From Gemmatimonadetes bacterium bin94 (GTDB lineage Bacteria; Gemmatimonadota; Gemmatimonadetes; Longimicrobiales; Gaopeijiaceae), in assembly GCA_002238865.1 (NCBI GenBank), contig MPNE01000006.1, forward strand, positions 113,709 through 177,708: a DNA stretch of 64,000 nt. Direction: 5' to 3'. Shown here piece after piece: positions 16,312 through 24,428 of this stretch. Within the stretch, counting starts at the first letter, position 1, and each line of letters begins with the position of its first letter. The notes beneath the pieces were generated by a model. That model was not told where the DNA came from. It did no database searches and saw nothing but the letters and a program-made list of their open reading frames with translations. The position numbers and the translations under genes were made by a program.

Positions 16312-17716
16312 ATGCAGACGGGAAGTGACGTCCACGAGAGCCTGGTGACCCGGATCCGCAGGGTCCGGCGCCAGCTTGAGGAGCAGGATGGTGGCATTGA
16401 GCGGTTGCAGGGTGAGATGGCGGAGCTGGGAGAGGGGAGGGCCGCGACCATTCGCGCGCTCGCCGAGTTCCACCTGCCCGAGATGAGCGCGGCGGCGGTG
16501 GCCGAGACGCTCACGGAGATGGAAACAAGCGTCCGCGCCGTCTTCGACGCGAAGAAGGGCCGCCTCGAACGGGTTGAGCGGCTCATCCCGGAGCAGCGCC
16601 GAACGGTGGACGCGTCCGAGGCTCGTCTTGCGCGGGTGACGGTCGCGCTGAACGAAGTCGGAAGGGAGCGGTCCAGGTTGGCGCGAGGTGTCTACCAGGA
16701 GCTTCAGGACATGGACCGCTGGCGGGCGCAGTCGGACGAAGTGCGCCGGCTTCAGGCCCGGGTGGTCGCGTCCGGGAGGCGGCACGAGGCCGCCCTGCGC
16801 GAGAGCCGCGACAAAGGCGCCCTCGTACGAGCAGGACGTGTTCTTCTCCTATCTGTCCAGGCGGCGCCACGGGTCGGACGCCGCCGCCGGGAACGGACTC
16901 ACGCGCACGCTCGACGGATGGGTTGCGGACGTGACCGACTACAGCGCCGTGCGTGCGAAGTACGACTTCCTCATCGAGCTTCCCGGCCACGTCGAGGCCG
17001 TTCTCGACGACGACCGGACAGCGCTGGACGACGCCCGAGCCCCCCTGGCCGCCCTCGAGGCGGAGGTGATCGAACGGCACGGCCTCACGCCGGTGCTGGA
17101 GCGCGGAGACAAGCTGTACGCCGAACGGGAAGAGGCCCGGCGGACGTTGCGCGAGGCGGAAACGGGGCTACGGGAACTCACCGATGAACTCGCGTCGCTG
17201 CACGATGAGCGCGGATCGTACTACGAGACCGCGATCGACGGCCTGGAGTCGTACCTGGAAGGCCGCTCGCTGGACGACCTCATGACCATGGCGCGCGCGA
17301 CCGGCGACCCGCGCGACGATGTCATCGTGGCGCGGCTCGCCGACATCGACGACCAACTCGGCACATTGCGCGTCGAGCTGGCGGACCTGCGCGAGGATCG
17401 TGACCGCCTCGCCGACAGCCTCGCGGGTCTGGAGGAGTTGCGCGACCGTTTTGAAGGCGACGACTGGAACGGCCGCCGCTCGCGCTTCGACGACGGGCTG
17501 GACATGAACGCGCTGCTTATCGGCTACCTCGCGGGGAGCCATTCCTTCGGCCACGTCCACCGCAGGCTCGGGCGGAGTCACAGCTTCCTGCCGTCTGACG
17601 GCGGTTTTTCGCCCGGGGGCGGGTTCTCAAGTGGTGGGGGCTTTGGCGGTGGTGGGTTCTCGAGCGGCGGCGGCTTCGGCGGTGGCGGCGGATTCTCGAC
17701 GGGAGGCGGGTTCTAG
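16312..17716 (+). CDS. coiled-coil protein with glycine-rich repeat tail, one-base frameshift
   Basis: The first part, from ATG 16312, is a charged coiled coil (RRVRRQLEEQDGGIERLQ). The frame must change near 16818-16822, where one C in GCGCCCTCG appears extra: without it the protein continues as KGA-SYEQDVFFSYLSRR and runs to 17716, about 467 residues in all. The second part has a globular segment near residue 200, more coiled coil (LREAETGLRELTDELASL) and a tail of GGGF/SSGGGFGGG repeats ending FSTGGGF. The glycine-rich tail resembles those of TPM-domain proteins. It starts four bases after the DUF6384-like gene, so the two form an operon. The frameshift is either a sequencing error or a genuine disruption; read as printed, the product stops at 17187. 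Confidence 0.72.
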
Positions 17717-17768
17717 GAGCCGGGGAGGGACCCCCGCTGCGTTGGTTCGGCGCTCGGATGCGGGCCGG

Positions 17769-18893
17769 TCACGGCAACCGATAGGCCAGCACACGCGGGA
17801 CATCCAACTCGTCCACGCCGCTCCCGATCACGCGGCCGTCGCGCACCGCATGGACTTCGAGGCCGACGGGGAGATCGACGGACACCACATGGGTTCCATC
17901 GGGCATGAACGCCGCCCATTCCCGGGTTGACGGATCACCCGTATGGATCCCCAGCCAGATGCGGTCCTGGTCATCCACGACCAGTCCGGTGAGCGTGGGC
18001 CAGACATATGGTGCCCCTTCCCGGAGCAGGCTGCCCATTGCGGAACTCAACCCGTCCGCGGCGGCGGCGAGTTCCCGCCCGGTTACAGCGACCGGAGTGG
18101 TCGGGAAGGCAAATGCCGTACGGACGCCACCCTGAAGGTCCACGATTCTCACCTCCAGGGCGTCGGAACTTGCGTGCACGATCTGTTCTGCTCCCAGAAG
18201 TCCCACAAAGGAACTCCGTCCGAAGGGGTGACCGCTCACACTCACGGATCCGTCTCCCCGGAGGACCAATGATTCGGCAGCGGGATACTGGTAGACCAAC
18301 TCGTCCACCACACGGCCTCCTTCCTCCCGGATGTGACGCAAAACCGCGATCCGCGTTTCCCCTTCGTCGCTCGCATCCGCTCTGTACGCGGTAGACGACC
18401 GAGCGAGGTATCCGAGGGAGCCCGCCAGTCCCTGGACATCGGAACCGAGCTCTTGCGTGCCCAGTGGACGTACGTACGCAGCCTCATCGCTTCCGGGCGG
18501 GAACACGGTGATGCGTTGCGGCTGATAGTCCCACACCAGAAGACTGTCCCCGGGCAGTACTTGCATGCTGCCGGGACGGGTGAATTCACCCGGGCCCTCA
18601 CCTTCCCGTCCGATCGTGCGGTCATGGATCAGGTCGGCGTTCAACGCGATGACACCCGCCTCCTGAAAGTCCAGGACGTAGACGCGGCCCTCGGAGTCGG
18701 CGACCGCGTCCACCACATAGGAGAGCAGGACATCGTCGCCGGACATCGCTTCCAGCAGCGCTTCGCCCGGAGGGCCACTGGCCCAGGGACGTGGGGTTCG
18801 CGTGATGTCCGGTCCGCCGACGTTGTCGGAGCAGGCGGTGGCCGGGGCGGCCGCGACGGCGAGGACCAGGAGACCGGACCGCAAATTCGACAT
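17769..18893 (-). CDS. six-bladed beta-propeller lipoprotein (copy 2)
   Basis: A 374-residue protein starting at ATG 18893 (MSNLRSGLLVLAVAAAP), with a GAGGGG ribosome site upstream. A weak lipobox (PATACSDN) suggests a lipoprotein. Propeller blades are visible, with the family motif IGREGEGPGEF near residue 95, DDQDRIWLGIHTG, and an early AVADSEGRVYVLDFQEAGV blade. It has the same architecture as the proteins at 821, 47604 and 49968, though overall similarity between them appears low. It is divergent from the small barrel gene at 19158, whose paralogue follows propeller copy 1, so the propeller-barrel pairing is repeated with changed orientation. The ligand is unknown. Confidence 0.8.
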   Translation of the reverse strand: MSNLRSGLLVLAVAAAPATACSDNVGGPDITRTPRPWASGPPGEALLEAMSGDDVLLSYVVDAVADSEGRVYVLDFQEAGVIALNADLIHDRTIGREGEGPGEFTRPGSMQVLPGDSLLVWDYQPQRITVFPPGSDEAAYVRPLGTQELGSDVQGLAGSLGYLARSSTAYRADASDEGETRIAVLRHIREEGGRVVDELVYQYPAAESLVLRGDGSVSVSGHPFGRSSFVGLLGAEQIVHASSDALEVRIVDLQGGVRTAFAFPTTPVAVTGRELAAAADGLSSAMGSLLREGAPYVWPTLTGLVVDDQDRIWLGIHTGDPSTREWAAFMPDGTHVVSVDLPVGLEVHAVRDGRVIGSGVDELDVPRVLAYRLP

Positions 18894-19032
18894 CAATCGA
18901 CCCCCCTCACTCGTGTTGATGACCACGTCCCCCGGGAATTGCCGCGTTGGCTCTACTCCAGGGGCTCATCCCCGGAATGTAAGCGATGTTTTTCCTGGAG
19001 CGGATCCGTGGTGGCGTGGATCCCTGGCCCGT

Positions 19033-19048
19033 TGCACTATGTAGTGCA
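19033..19048. promoter_or_regulatory. 16-bp palindrome between propeller and barrel genes
   Basis: TGCACTATGTAGTGCA has two perfect 7-base arms around TG. It is flanked by a 10-bp direct repeat (TGGCCCGTTG at 19025 and 19055). It lies in the 264-bp divergent spacer, about 110 bases before the barrel start and 140 bases before the propeller start, where a shared operator could act. Confidence 0.35.
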
Positions 19049-19157
19049 GGTGGATGGCCCGTTGTCCCCCGCGACGCGACGGCGAGCCTCGCCCGCCGCC
19101 CCGACCTCGTCCGTCCGGCCAGACGGCTTGGCCGTCGCCCAACCCTGGAGGTTGCCC

Positions 19158-19868
19158 ATGAGACGAAGCCTTCTCATCCTCGCGGTCCTTTCTCTCGCCG
19201 TCGCGGCTCCCGTACAGGCCATGCAGGGACTTGCGATCGGCGGCCGCGCCGGCACCCTCGGCGTCGGCGCCGAGGCCGCCTTTCTGCTGAACGACTGGCT
19301 CGCCCTGCGGGGCGGTGCCGGTCTGCTTGGGGTCGACGCCGACCTGACCTCGGTCTCCCGTCTTGCGGAGAACCGCACGGGAACGCTGGCGTTGCCGAAG
19401 TCGATCTACACATTCGGCGCCGACATCAACGTGGGGAACTTCCGCATCGGCGGCGGCATGCTGTACAAGGAGCGAGATCCTGCGTACGCAATCCGGCTCG
19501 GCGATGGCGCGGAGATCGAGATCGGCGATGGGACGTACACCGAACCGGATGTCACCACACTCACGACCACCCTTGTCTCGGAGGCGTGGGCACCCTTTGT
19601 GCTGATCGGCTTCGGGCAGAATACGTCCCGGGGGCTGGGTCTGTTCCTGGATGTCGGCGTGGCGTTCCTCGACCACCCGGCACTCGAGATGAGTGCCACG
19701 GGCAGGCGTTCCGTGCTGACCTCGCGCAGTTTTCGGGACGACCTGCGCGCCGAGCAACAGAGTGTTCGCGAAGACGCCGGCGATCTCGTGAACTACTGGC
19801 CGATCCTCAACCTGGGGCTTCGGTTCGCGGTGGGGGGGAGAGACCGCAGAAGCCGTGAATGGCGGTAG
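19158..19868 (+). CDS. small outer-membrane beta-barrel protein (copy 2)
   Basis: A 236-residue paralogue of the barrel at 2114. The signal peptide is MRRSLLILAVLSLAVAAPVQA, cleaved before MQGLAIGG. Shared blocks include GTLGVGAEAAFLLNDWLALR, TLALPKSIYTFGADI and the tail DLVNYWPILNLGLRFAV. Alternating hydrophobic strands and glycine turns indicate an eight-stranded outer-membrane barrel. The start at ATG 19158 lies just after GGAGG (19146-19150). The 3' end overlaps the MoeB-rhodanese gene by 14 bases, which suggests co-transcription despite unrelated functions. Its role is unknown; the link to a propeller gene in both copies is the main clue. Confidence 0.78.
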   Translation: MRRSLLILAVLSLAVAAPVQAMQGLAIGGRAGTLGVGAEAAFLLNDWLALRGGAGLLGVDADLTSVSRLAENRTGTLALPKSIYTFGADINVGNFRIGGGMLYKERDPAYAIRLGDGAEIEIGDGTYTEPDVTTLTTTLVSEAWAPFVLIGFGQNTSRGLGLFLDVGVAFLDHPALEMSATGRRSVLTSRSFRDDLRAEQQSVREDAGDLVNYWPILNLGLRFAVGGRDRRSREWR

Positions 19869-20997
19869 CTCCGGCGCTCATCTGACTCGGGAGGAGCTCG
19901 CCCGCTACGCCCGCCACCTCGTCCTTCCCGAGGTCGGCAGGGAAGGGCAGGAGCGGCTCAAGGACGCCCGCGTATTGCTTGTGGGTGCCGGCGGACTGGG
20001 TTCCCCGGCGGCTCTGTATCTGGCCGCTGCCGGCGTCGGCTCGCTTGGCATCGTGGATCCGGACGTGGTCGACGTGACCAACCTCCAGCGCCAGATCCTG
20101 CACGGAACCGGGGGTCTGGGCGCCCTCAAGGTCGATTCGGCCCGGGCCCGCCTGGCCGACATCAACCCGCATGTGAGGGTGGGGACCGGCGCGGTGCGGC
20201 TGACGTCGGCCAACGCGCTGGAGATCGTGGCGGGATATGACGTGGTCGTCGACGGCAGCGACAACTTCCCGACCCGTTACCTGGTCAACGATGCCTGCGT
20301 TCTTACGGGACGGCCCAACGTCTACGGATCGGTCTATCGCTGGGAAGGTCAGCTTTCGGTCTTCGCGGCGGCGGACGGGCCGTGCTACCGCTGCCTGTTT
20401 CGCGAGCCGCCCCCGCCCGGCCTGATTCCCAACTGTGCCGAGGCGGGGGTGTTCGGCGCGCTTCCCGGCGTGATCGGGGCGGCCCAGGCCATGGAGACCC
20501 TCAAGCTGCTTCTGGGTGTCGGACAGCCTCTTGTCGGCCGCTTGCAGATCTTCGACGCGCTTGCCTACCGCTGGCGGGAGCTGGAGATACGCCGGGACCC
20601 CGGGTGCCCCGTCTGCGGCGATGAGCCGACCCAGACCGGCCTGATCGACTACGAGGTGTTCTGTGGCGTCGAGCCCGAGCCCGCCGAGACCGAAGTGGTG
20701 GTGGGCAGGGTGGAGCCGGACGAGTTCGCCGGGGTGATGGCCGGCGATCCGTGTCCATTCCTTCTGGACGTGCGCGAGCCCGTGGAGTGGCAAGGGATGA
20801 ACCTGGCGCACATGGGAGCCGTGCACGTGCCGATGGGGCAGGTTCCGGAGCGCGTGGGCGAGATACCGCGCGACCGCCCCGTGGTGGTCTACTGCCACAC
20901 CGGCGTGAGGAGTCTCGAGGTCGCGAAGATGCTGGCGGAGAAGGGGTACGAAGACGTGCGGAATCTGGAGGGGGGGATCGTGGGGGTGTTGGGTTGA
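19855..20997 (+). CDS. moeB: MoeB/ThiF-type adenylyltransferase fused to a rhodanese domain
   Basis: A 380-residue protein with GTG start at 19855 inside the end of the barrel gene. The N-terminal E1-like domain shows the nucleotide loop VGAGGLGSPAALYLAAAGVG, DVTNLQRQILH, and two zinc pairs, CYRC and CPVC. It would adenylate the C-terminal Gly-Gly of a small sulfur carrier such as MoaD or ThiS. The C-terminal rhodanese domain has FLLDVREPVEWQ and the active cysteine in VVVYCHTGVRS, so it could pass sulfur in the same polypeptide (MoeBR/MoeZ arrangement). The protein ends early, at NLEGGIVGVLG; most relatives continue with a W...VDP segment, and the codons after the stop TGA read VDP, so a few residues may have been lost to a nonsense change. 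Confidence 0.9.
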   Translation: MNGGSSGAHLTREELARYARHLVLPEVGREGQERLKDARVLLVGAGGLGSPAALYLAAAGVGSLGIVDPDVVDVTNLQRQILHGTGGLGALKVDSARARLADINPHVRVGTGAVRLTSANALEIVAGYDVVVDGSDNFPTRYLVNDACVLTGRPNVYGSVYRWEGQLSVFAAADGPCYRCLFREPPPPGLIPNCAEAGVFGALPGVIGAAQAMETLKLLLGVGQPLVGRLQIFDALAYRWRELEIRRDPGCPVCGDEPTQTGLIDYEVFCGVEPEPAETEVVVGRVEPDEFAGVMAGDPCPFLLDVREPVEWQGMNLAHMGAVHVPMGQVPERVGEIPRDRPVVVYCHTGVRSLEVAKMLAEKGYEDVRNLEGGIVGVLG

Positions 20998-21033
20998 GTG
21001 GACCCGACCGGCCGGCTCGGGGTATCTTCCGCT

Positions 21034-22215
21034 ATGCCTGTCCGACATCTGGCCCGAGCCCTTCTCGTGTTCGTCCTCACGGCGGTGGCTGTATCCGCAC
21101 CCGCGACCGCGGCCGCCCAGGTCACCCGGGCCGACTCGGCTGCCGTCCTTCTCGCCGCCGCGATCGACTTTGACGACCGGGGCGACCGCGACGTGGCCGA
21201 GGCCCTCTTCAGGCACATTCGCGCGCGCTTCCCAGGGACACCCGCCGCTCAATCCGCGCTCGGCCACCTGGAGGTGTCCACGGCCGCGCAGTCGCGGGCC
21301 GGAGGGGAAATCGAACTCACGGTCTGGTCGACCTTGTACGGGATCTGGCTGGGGATGGCGGTGCCGGCGGCCATGGACGCCGATGAGCCGGAGCCGTACG
21401 GGGTGGGACTCCTCCTGGGAGCACCGGGTGGATTCTTCGGCGGGCGGGCGCTGGCGAGATCACAGCCGCTGTCGTTGGGCCAGACCCGCGCGATCACGTG
21501 GGGAGGGACCTGGGGCGCGTGGCAGGGGATGGGCTGGGCACACGCCCTGGATCTGGGCGGGGGCGAGCGCCTCTACGATGACATCATCGAGCGCGAGGAG
21601 CAGAGCATACAGGCCGTCTTCGCTTCGGCGATCGCCGGGAGTGCAATCGGCATCCTCGGCGGCACGCTTGCCGCGCGGCGGGAGATCTCTCCCGGGACCT
21701 CCACCTCGGCCATGTTGGGGAGCATGTGGGGCGCCTGGTTCGGCTTCGGGTTCGCGTTTCTCGCCGACTTCGAGGAAGACCCCACGTGGGCGGCCACGAT
21801 GCTCACCGGGAACGCCGGGCTGGTCGGGGGTGCGGTCGCGGGGAACCGCTGGCAGCTCACACGCTCGCGTGCGCGGCTGATCAGCGTCGGCGGGCTGATC
21901 GGTGGCGTAGGCGGTCTTGGCGTTGTGTTGATCGTGCAGCCCTCGAGCGACAAATCGGGGATCGCCATACCGTTGTTCGGCAGCATGATCGGGCTGGCGG
22001 TTGGCGGAGCGTTGACGCGTGGGGACGGCGTCGAAGAGGACGCGAGCGAGAACGCCGCGGCCTCTCTTCCCATGGCCGGCGCGTTGGTGAACTGGTCGGG
22101 CGGCAAGTTCTCACTCTCGGCGCCTTTGCCCGCGCCGGTCCGCGACTACGTCCCTCTGACGCAGGGACCTGGCGGATTGACCTGGAAGGTACCGCTGCTG
22201 AACGTGCGGTTCTGA
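21034..22215 (+). CDS. exported glycine-rich envelope protein of unknown function
   Basis: I do not recognise a named family. The 393-residue protein has a signal peptide (ALLVFVLTAVAVSAPATAAA), then a short helical TPR-like region (VAEALFRHIRARFPGTPAAQ). The remainder is six or more glycine-rich hydrophobic stretches, such as GVGLLLGAPGGFFGGRALA, GSAIGILGGTLAA, WGAWFGFGFAFLAD and LIGGVGGLGVVLIV. These resemble glycine-zipper membrane segments or an unusual barrel. ATG 21034 is chosen because the signal peptide begins there; a GTG at 20998 is in frame. It follows the MoeB-rhodanese gene by 36 bases. The location is probably the outer membrane or periplasm. Confidence 0.6.
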   Translation: MPVRHLARALLVFVLTAVAVSAPATAAAQVTRADSAAVLLAAAIDFDDRGDRDVAEALFRHIRARFPGTPAAQSALGHLEVSTAAQSRAGGEIELTVWSTLYGIWLGMAVPAAMDADEPEPYGVGLLLGAPGGFFGGRALARSQPLSLGQTRAITWGGTWGAWQGMGWAHALDLGGGERLYDDIIEREEQSIQAVFASAIAGSAIGILGGTLAARREISPGTSTSAMLGSMWGAWFGFGFAFLADFEEDPTWAATMLTGNAGLVGGAVAGNRWQLTRSRARLISVGGLIGGVGGLGVVLIVQPSSDKSGIAIPLFGSMIGLAVGGALTRGDGVEEDASENAAASLPMAGALVNWSGGKFSLSAPLPAPVRDYVPLTQGPGGLTWKVPLLNVRF

Positions 22216-22264
22216 CCCGGTCGGTCTCGGGCAGCCTGCGGACAGATCCGCGCCGGCTGCCAGT

Positions 22265-24397
22265 CTAGTATCCCGCCAGCCCCAGGATCCCCCGCAGCAC
22301 GTCGTCCGTCTGCGGCAGAATGGCCTTTTCGAGCTGGGGCGAGTACGCCACCCAGGTGTCGAGTGCCGCCACCCTGCGCACGGGCCCGTCCAGCCACGGG
22401 AAGAGTTCGTCGGCGATCCGGGCGGCCACCTCGGAGCCGATCCCCCACGACAGCGCGTCCTCGTACGCGATGAGGACCTTGTTGGTGCGGCGCACCGAGT
22501 CGCCGATGGTCTCCATGTCCAGCGGTGACAGCGTGCGCAGGTCGATCACTTCCGTGCTGATCCCGTTGCGATCCTCGGCCACGCGGGCCGCGTCCATGGA
22601 GCGCTTCACCATGGCGCCGCACGCCACCACCGTCAGGTCGCGCCCGGGGCGCACCACTTTCGCTTTGCCGAATGGCACCATGTAGTCGGGACCCGGGTCG
22701 GAGCCCTTGTTGTGCACCTGGCGATAGAGGTGCTTGTGCTCGAGGAAGAGCACAGGATCGTCGCAGCGAATGGCCGTGCGCAGCAGTCCGTTGGCGTCGA
22801 GGGCATTCGAGGGGAGGACGACACGCAGACCGTGCGTATGCGCGAACAGGGTGGGCGCGGTCTGGGAGTGGTAGATCCCGCCCTTGATGTAGCCCCCGTA
22901 GGTGACTCGCACGACAACGGGCGCTGCCCAGGTGCCGGCGGACCGGTACCGCATGGTGGCCAGCTCGTTGCGGATCTGCATGAAGGCCGGCCAGATGTAG
23001 TCAATGAACTGAATCTCCGCCACGGGCCTGAGACCGCGCGCGGCCATTCCGATCGCCCGGCCGATGATGTTCGCTTCCGCGAGCGGCGCATTGTAGACGC
23101 GGTTGCTCCCGAACCGGCCCTGGAGCCCGTGGGTCACCATGAAGACGCCGCCCTTGCCCTTCACCTCCCGCAGCGCCTCCTCGCGGGAAGCGTCCGCCAC
23201 GTCCTGTCCGAACACCACGATTCGGGGATCGCGCTCCATCTCAGAGCGGAGGCATCGGTTGAGGAGGTCCACCATGGTCAGCGGCCTGTCTTCCCTGAAG
23301 ACTGGTCGATCCTCGGTGTCGAAGTCGGGACCGGTCGGGTCCACGGTCTCCGAATAGAGCCACTTCATGGCGGTGTCCGCGGGGGGCTGCGGATGCTCCA
23401 GTGCCTGGTCCGCCGCCGCCGCGACCGCTGCCCCCGCGTCGGCCTCCATCCGGTCCAGTTCCGCGGGGGTCGCGGCACCCGTCTCGATGAGGAGCCTGCG
23501 GGCCTTGCGCAGCGGATCGCGGCGGTCCTGCGCGGCCCGTTCCGCCGCGGTGCGGTACAGCGACTCGTCGTCCGAGCCCGAGTGGGAGTACGGGCGGGTC
23601 GTATGCGCGTGCAGCAACGCTGGTCCCCGTCGCTGCCGGCACCAGTGGACGGCCTCGCCGACGGCCCGGTGGCTGTCGATAAGGTCGGTCCCGTCACACT
23701 CCACGATCTTCAAGTCCGGGAAGCCGGTGAGGAGGCGCGACACGTTGCCGCCGGCGGTCTGCACCTCGACGGGCACCGAGATCGCGTATCCGTTGTCCTC
23801 GACGACGAAGAGGACCGGCAGCTTCAGGTTGCACGCCGTGTTGAGCGCTTCCCAGAACTCGCCTTCGGAGGTGGTGCCGTCGCCCGCGGTGCAAACGACG
23901 ATTTCGTCTTCGGCGAACGATGTGACGTGTCTGCGGAGGTCGGGTGTGTGAGTTGCCCGCAACCCCGCCTCGGCCGTGCCGACCGCCTGCAGGAACTGAG
24001 TGCCGGTCGGTGAGGAGGCAGAGACGATATTGTACCGGGCGTCCCCGAAATGGGCGGGCATCTGTCGGCCGCCGCCAGCGGGATCGGCCTCGGCCGCCAT
24101 TCCCTGCAGGAGTTGCTCCATCGGTGAGACGCCAAGTGCGAGCGCCAGGGCCCGGTCCCGGTAGTAGAGGTGGAACCAGTCCGACCCGGGGCGCACCTGA
24201 TCGGCGAGAGCGACCTGGATTGCCTCGTGTCCCGCGCCGGCGATGAGGAAGAAGACCTTGCCCTGCTTGTGGAGCTTCGCTTCGCGGTCATCGATGTGCC
24301 GTGCCGTGACCATTGTCCGATACCAGGCCAGAAGCTTCGTCCGGCCTGGAAGGTCGGATTCGAGGTCGGTGCCGAGGTCGTGTTCCAGTGTCGCCAT
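22265..24397 (-). CDS. fused E1 alpha/beta 2-oxo acid dehydrogenase
   Basis: A 710-residue protein that joins the alpha and beta subunits of a branched-chain alpha-keto acid or pyruvate dehydrogenase E1. The alpha half has the thiamine diphosphate motif [15 protein letters not shown]...EDN near residues 172-205, and [13 protein letters not shown]. The beta half begins near residue 370 ([15 protein letters not shown]), with [40 protein letters not shown] and the end [12 protein letters not shown]. It decarboxylates a 2-oxo acid and transfers the acyl group to the lipoyl domain of E2. No E2 or E3 gene is in the window, so it must work with partners encoded elsewhere. The sequence looks most like 2-oxoisovalerate dehydrogenase. 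The fused form is known in several phyla. Confidence 0.92.
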   Translation of the reverse strand: MATLEHDLGTDLESDLPGRTKLLAWYRTMVTARHIDDREAKLHKQGKVFFLIAGAGHEAIQVALADQVRPGSDWFHLYYRDRALALALGVSPMEQLLQGMAAEADPAGGGRQMPAHFGDARYNIVSASSPTGTQFLQAVGTAEAGLRATHTPDLRRHVTSFAEDEIVVCTAGDGTTSEGEFWEALNTACNLKLPVLFVVEDNGYAISVPVEVQTAGGNVSRLLTGFPDLKIVECDGTDLIDSHRAVGEAVHWCRQRRGPALLHAHTTRPYSHSGSDDESLYRTAAERAAQDRRDPLRKARRLLIETGAATPAELDRMEADAGAAVAAAADQALEHPQPPADTAMKWLYSETVDPTGPDFDTEDRPVFREDRPLTMVDLLNRCLRSEMERDPRIVVFGQDVADASREEALREVKGKGGVFMVTHGLQGRFGSNRVYNAPLAEANIIGRAIGMAARGLRPVAEIQFIDYIWPAFMQIRNELATMRYRSAGTWAAPVVVRVTYGGYIKGGIYHSQTAPTLFAHTHGLRVVLPSNALDANGLLRTAIRCDDPVLFLEHKHLYRQVHNKGSDPGPDYMVPFGKAKVVRPGRDLTVVACGAMVKRSMDAARVAEDRNGISTEVIDLRTLSPLDMETIGDSVRRTNKVLIAYEDALSWGIGSEVAARIADELFPWLDGPVRRVAALDTWVAYSPQLEKAILPQTDDVLRGILGLAGY

Positions 24398-24428
24398 GTG
24401 CTCCCGAACGTTGGAGTAGCCGGGCTGG

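Noticed and set aside
17600..17716. Repeat array resembling a tandem DNA element
   Set aside because: The repeats encode a GGGF/SSGGGF protein tail in frame, so they are coding low complexity rather than a CRISPR or satellite.
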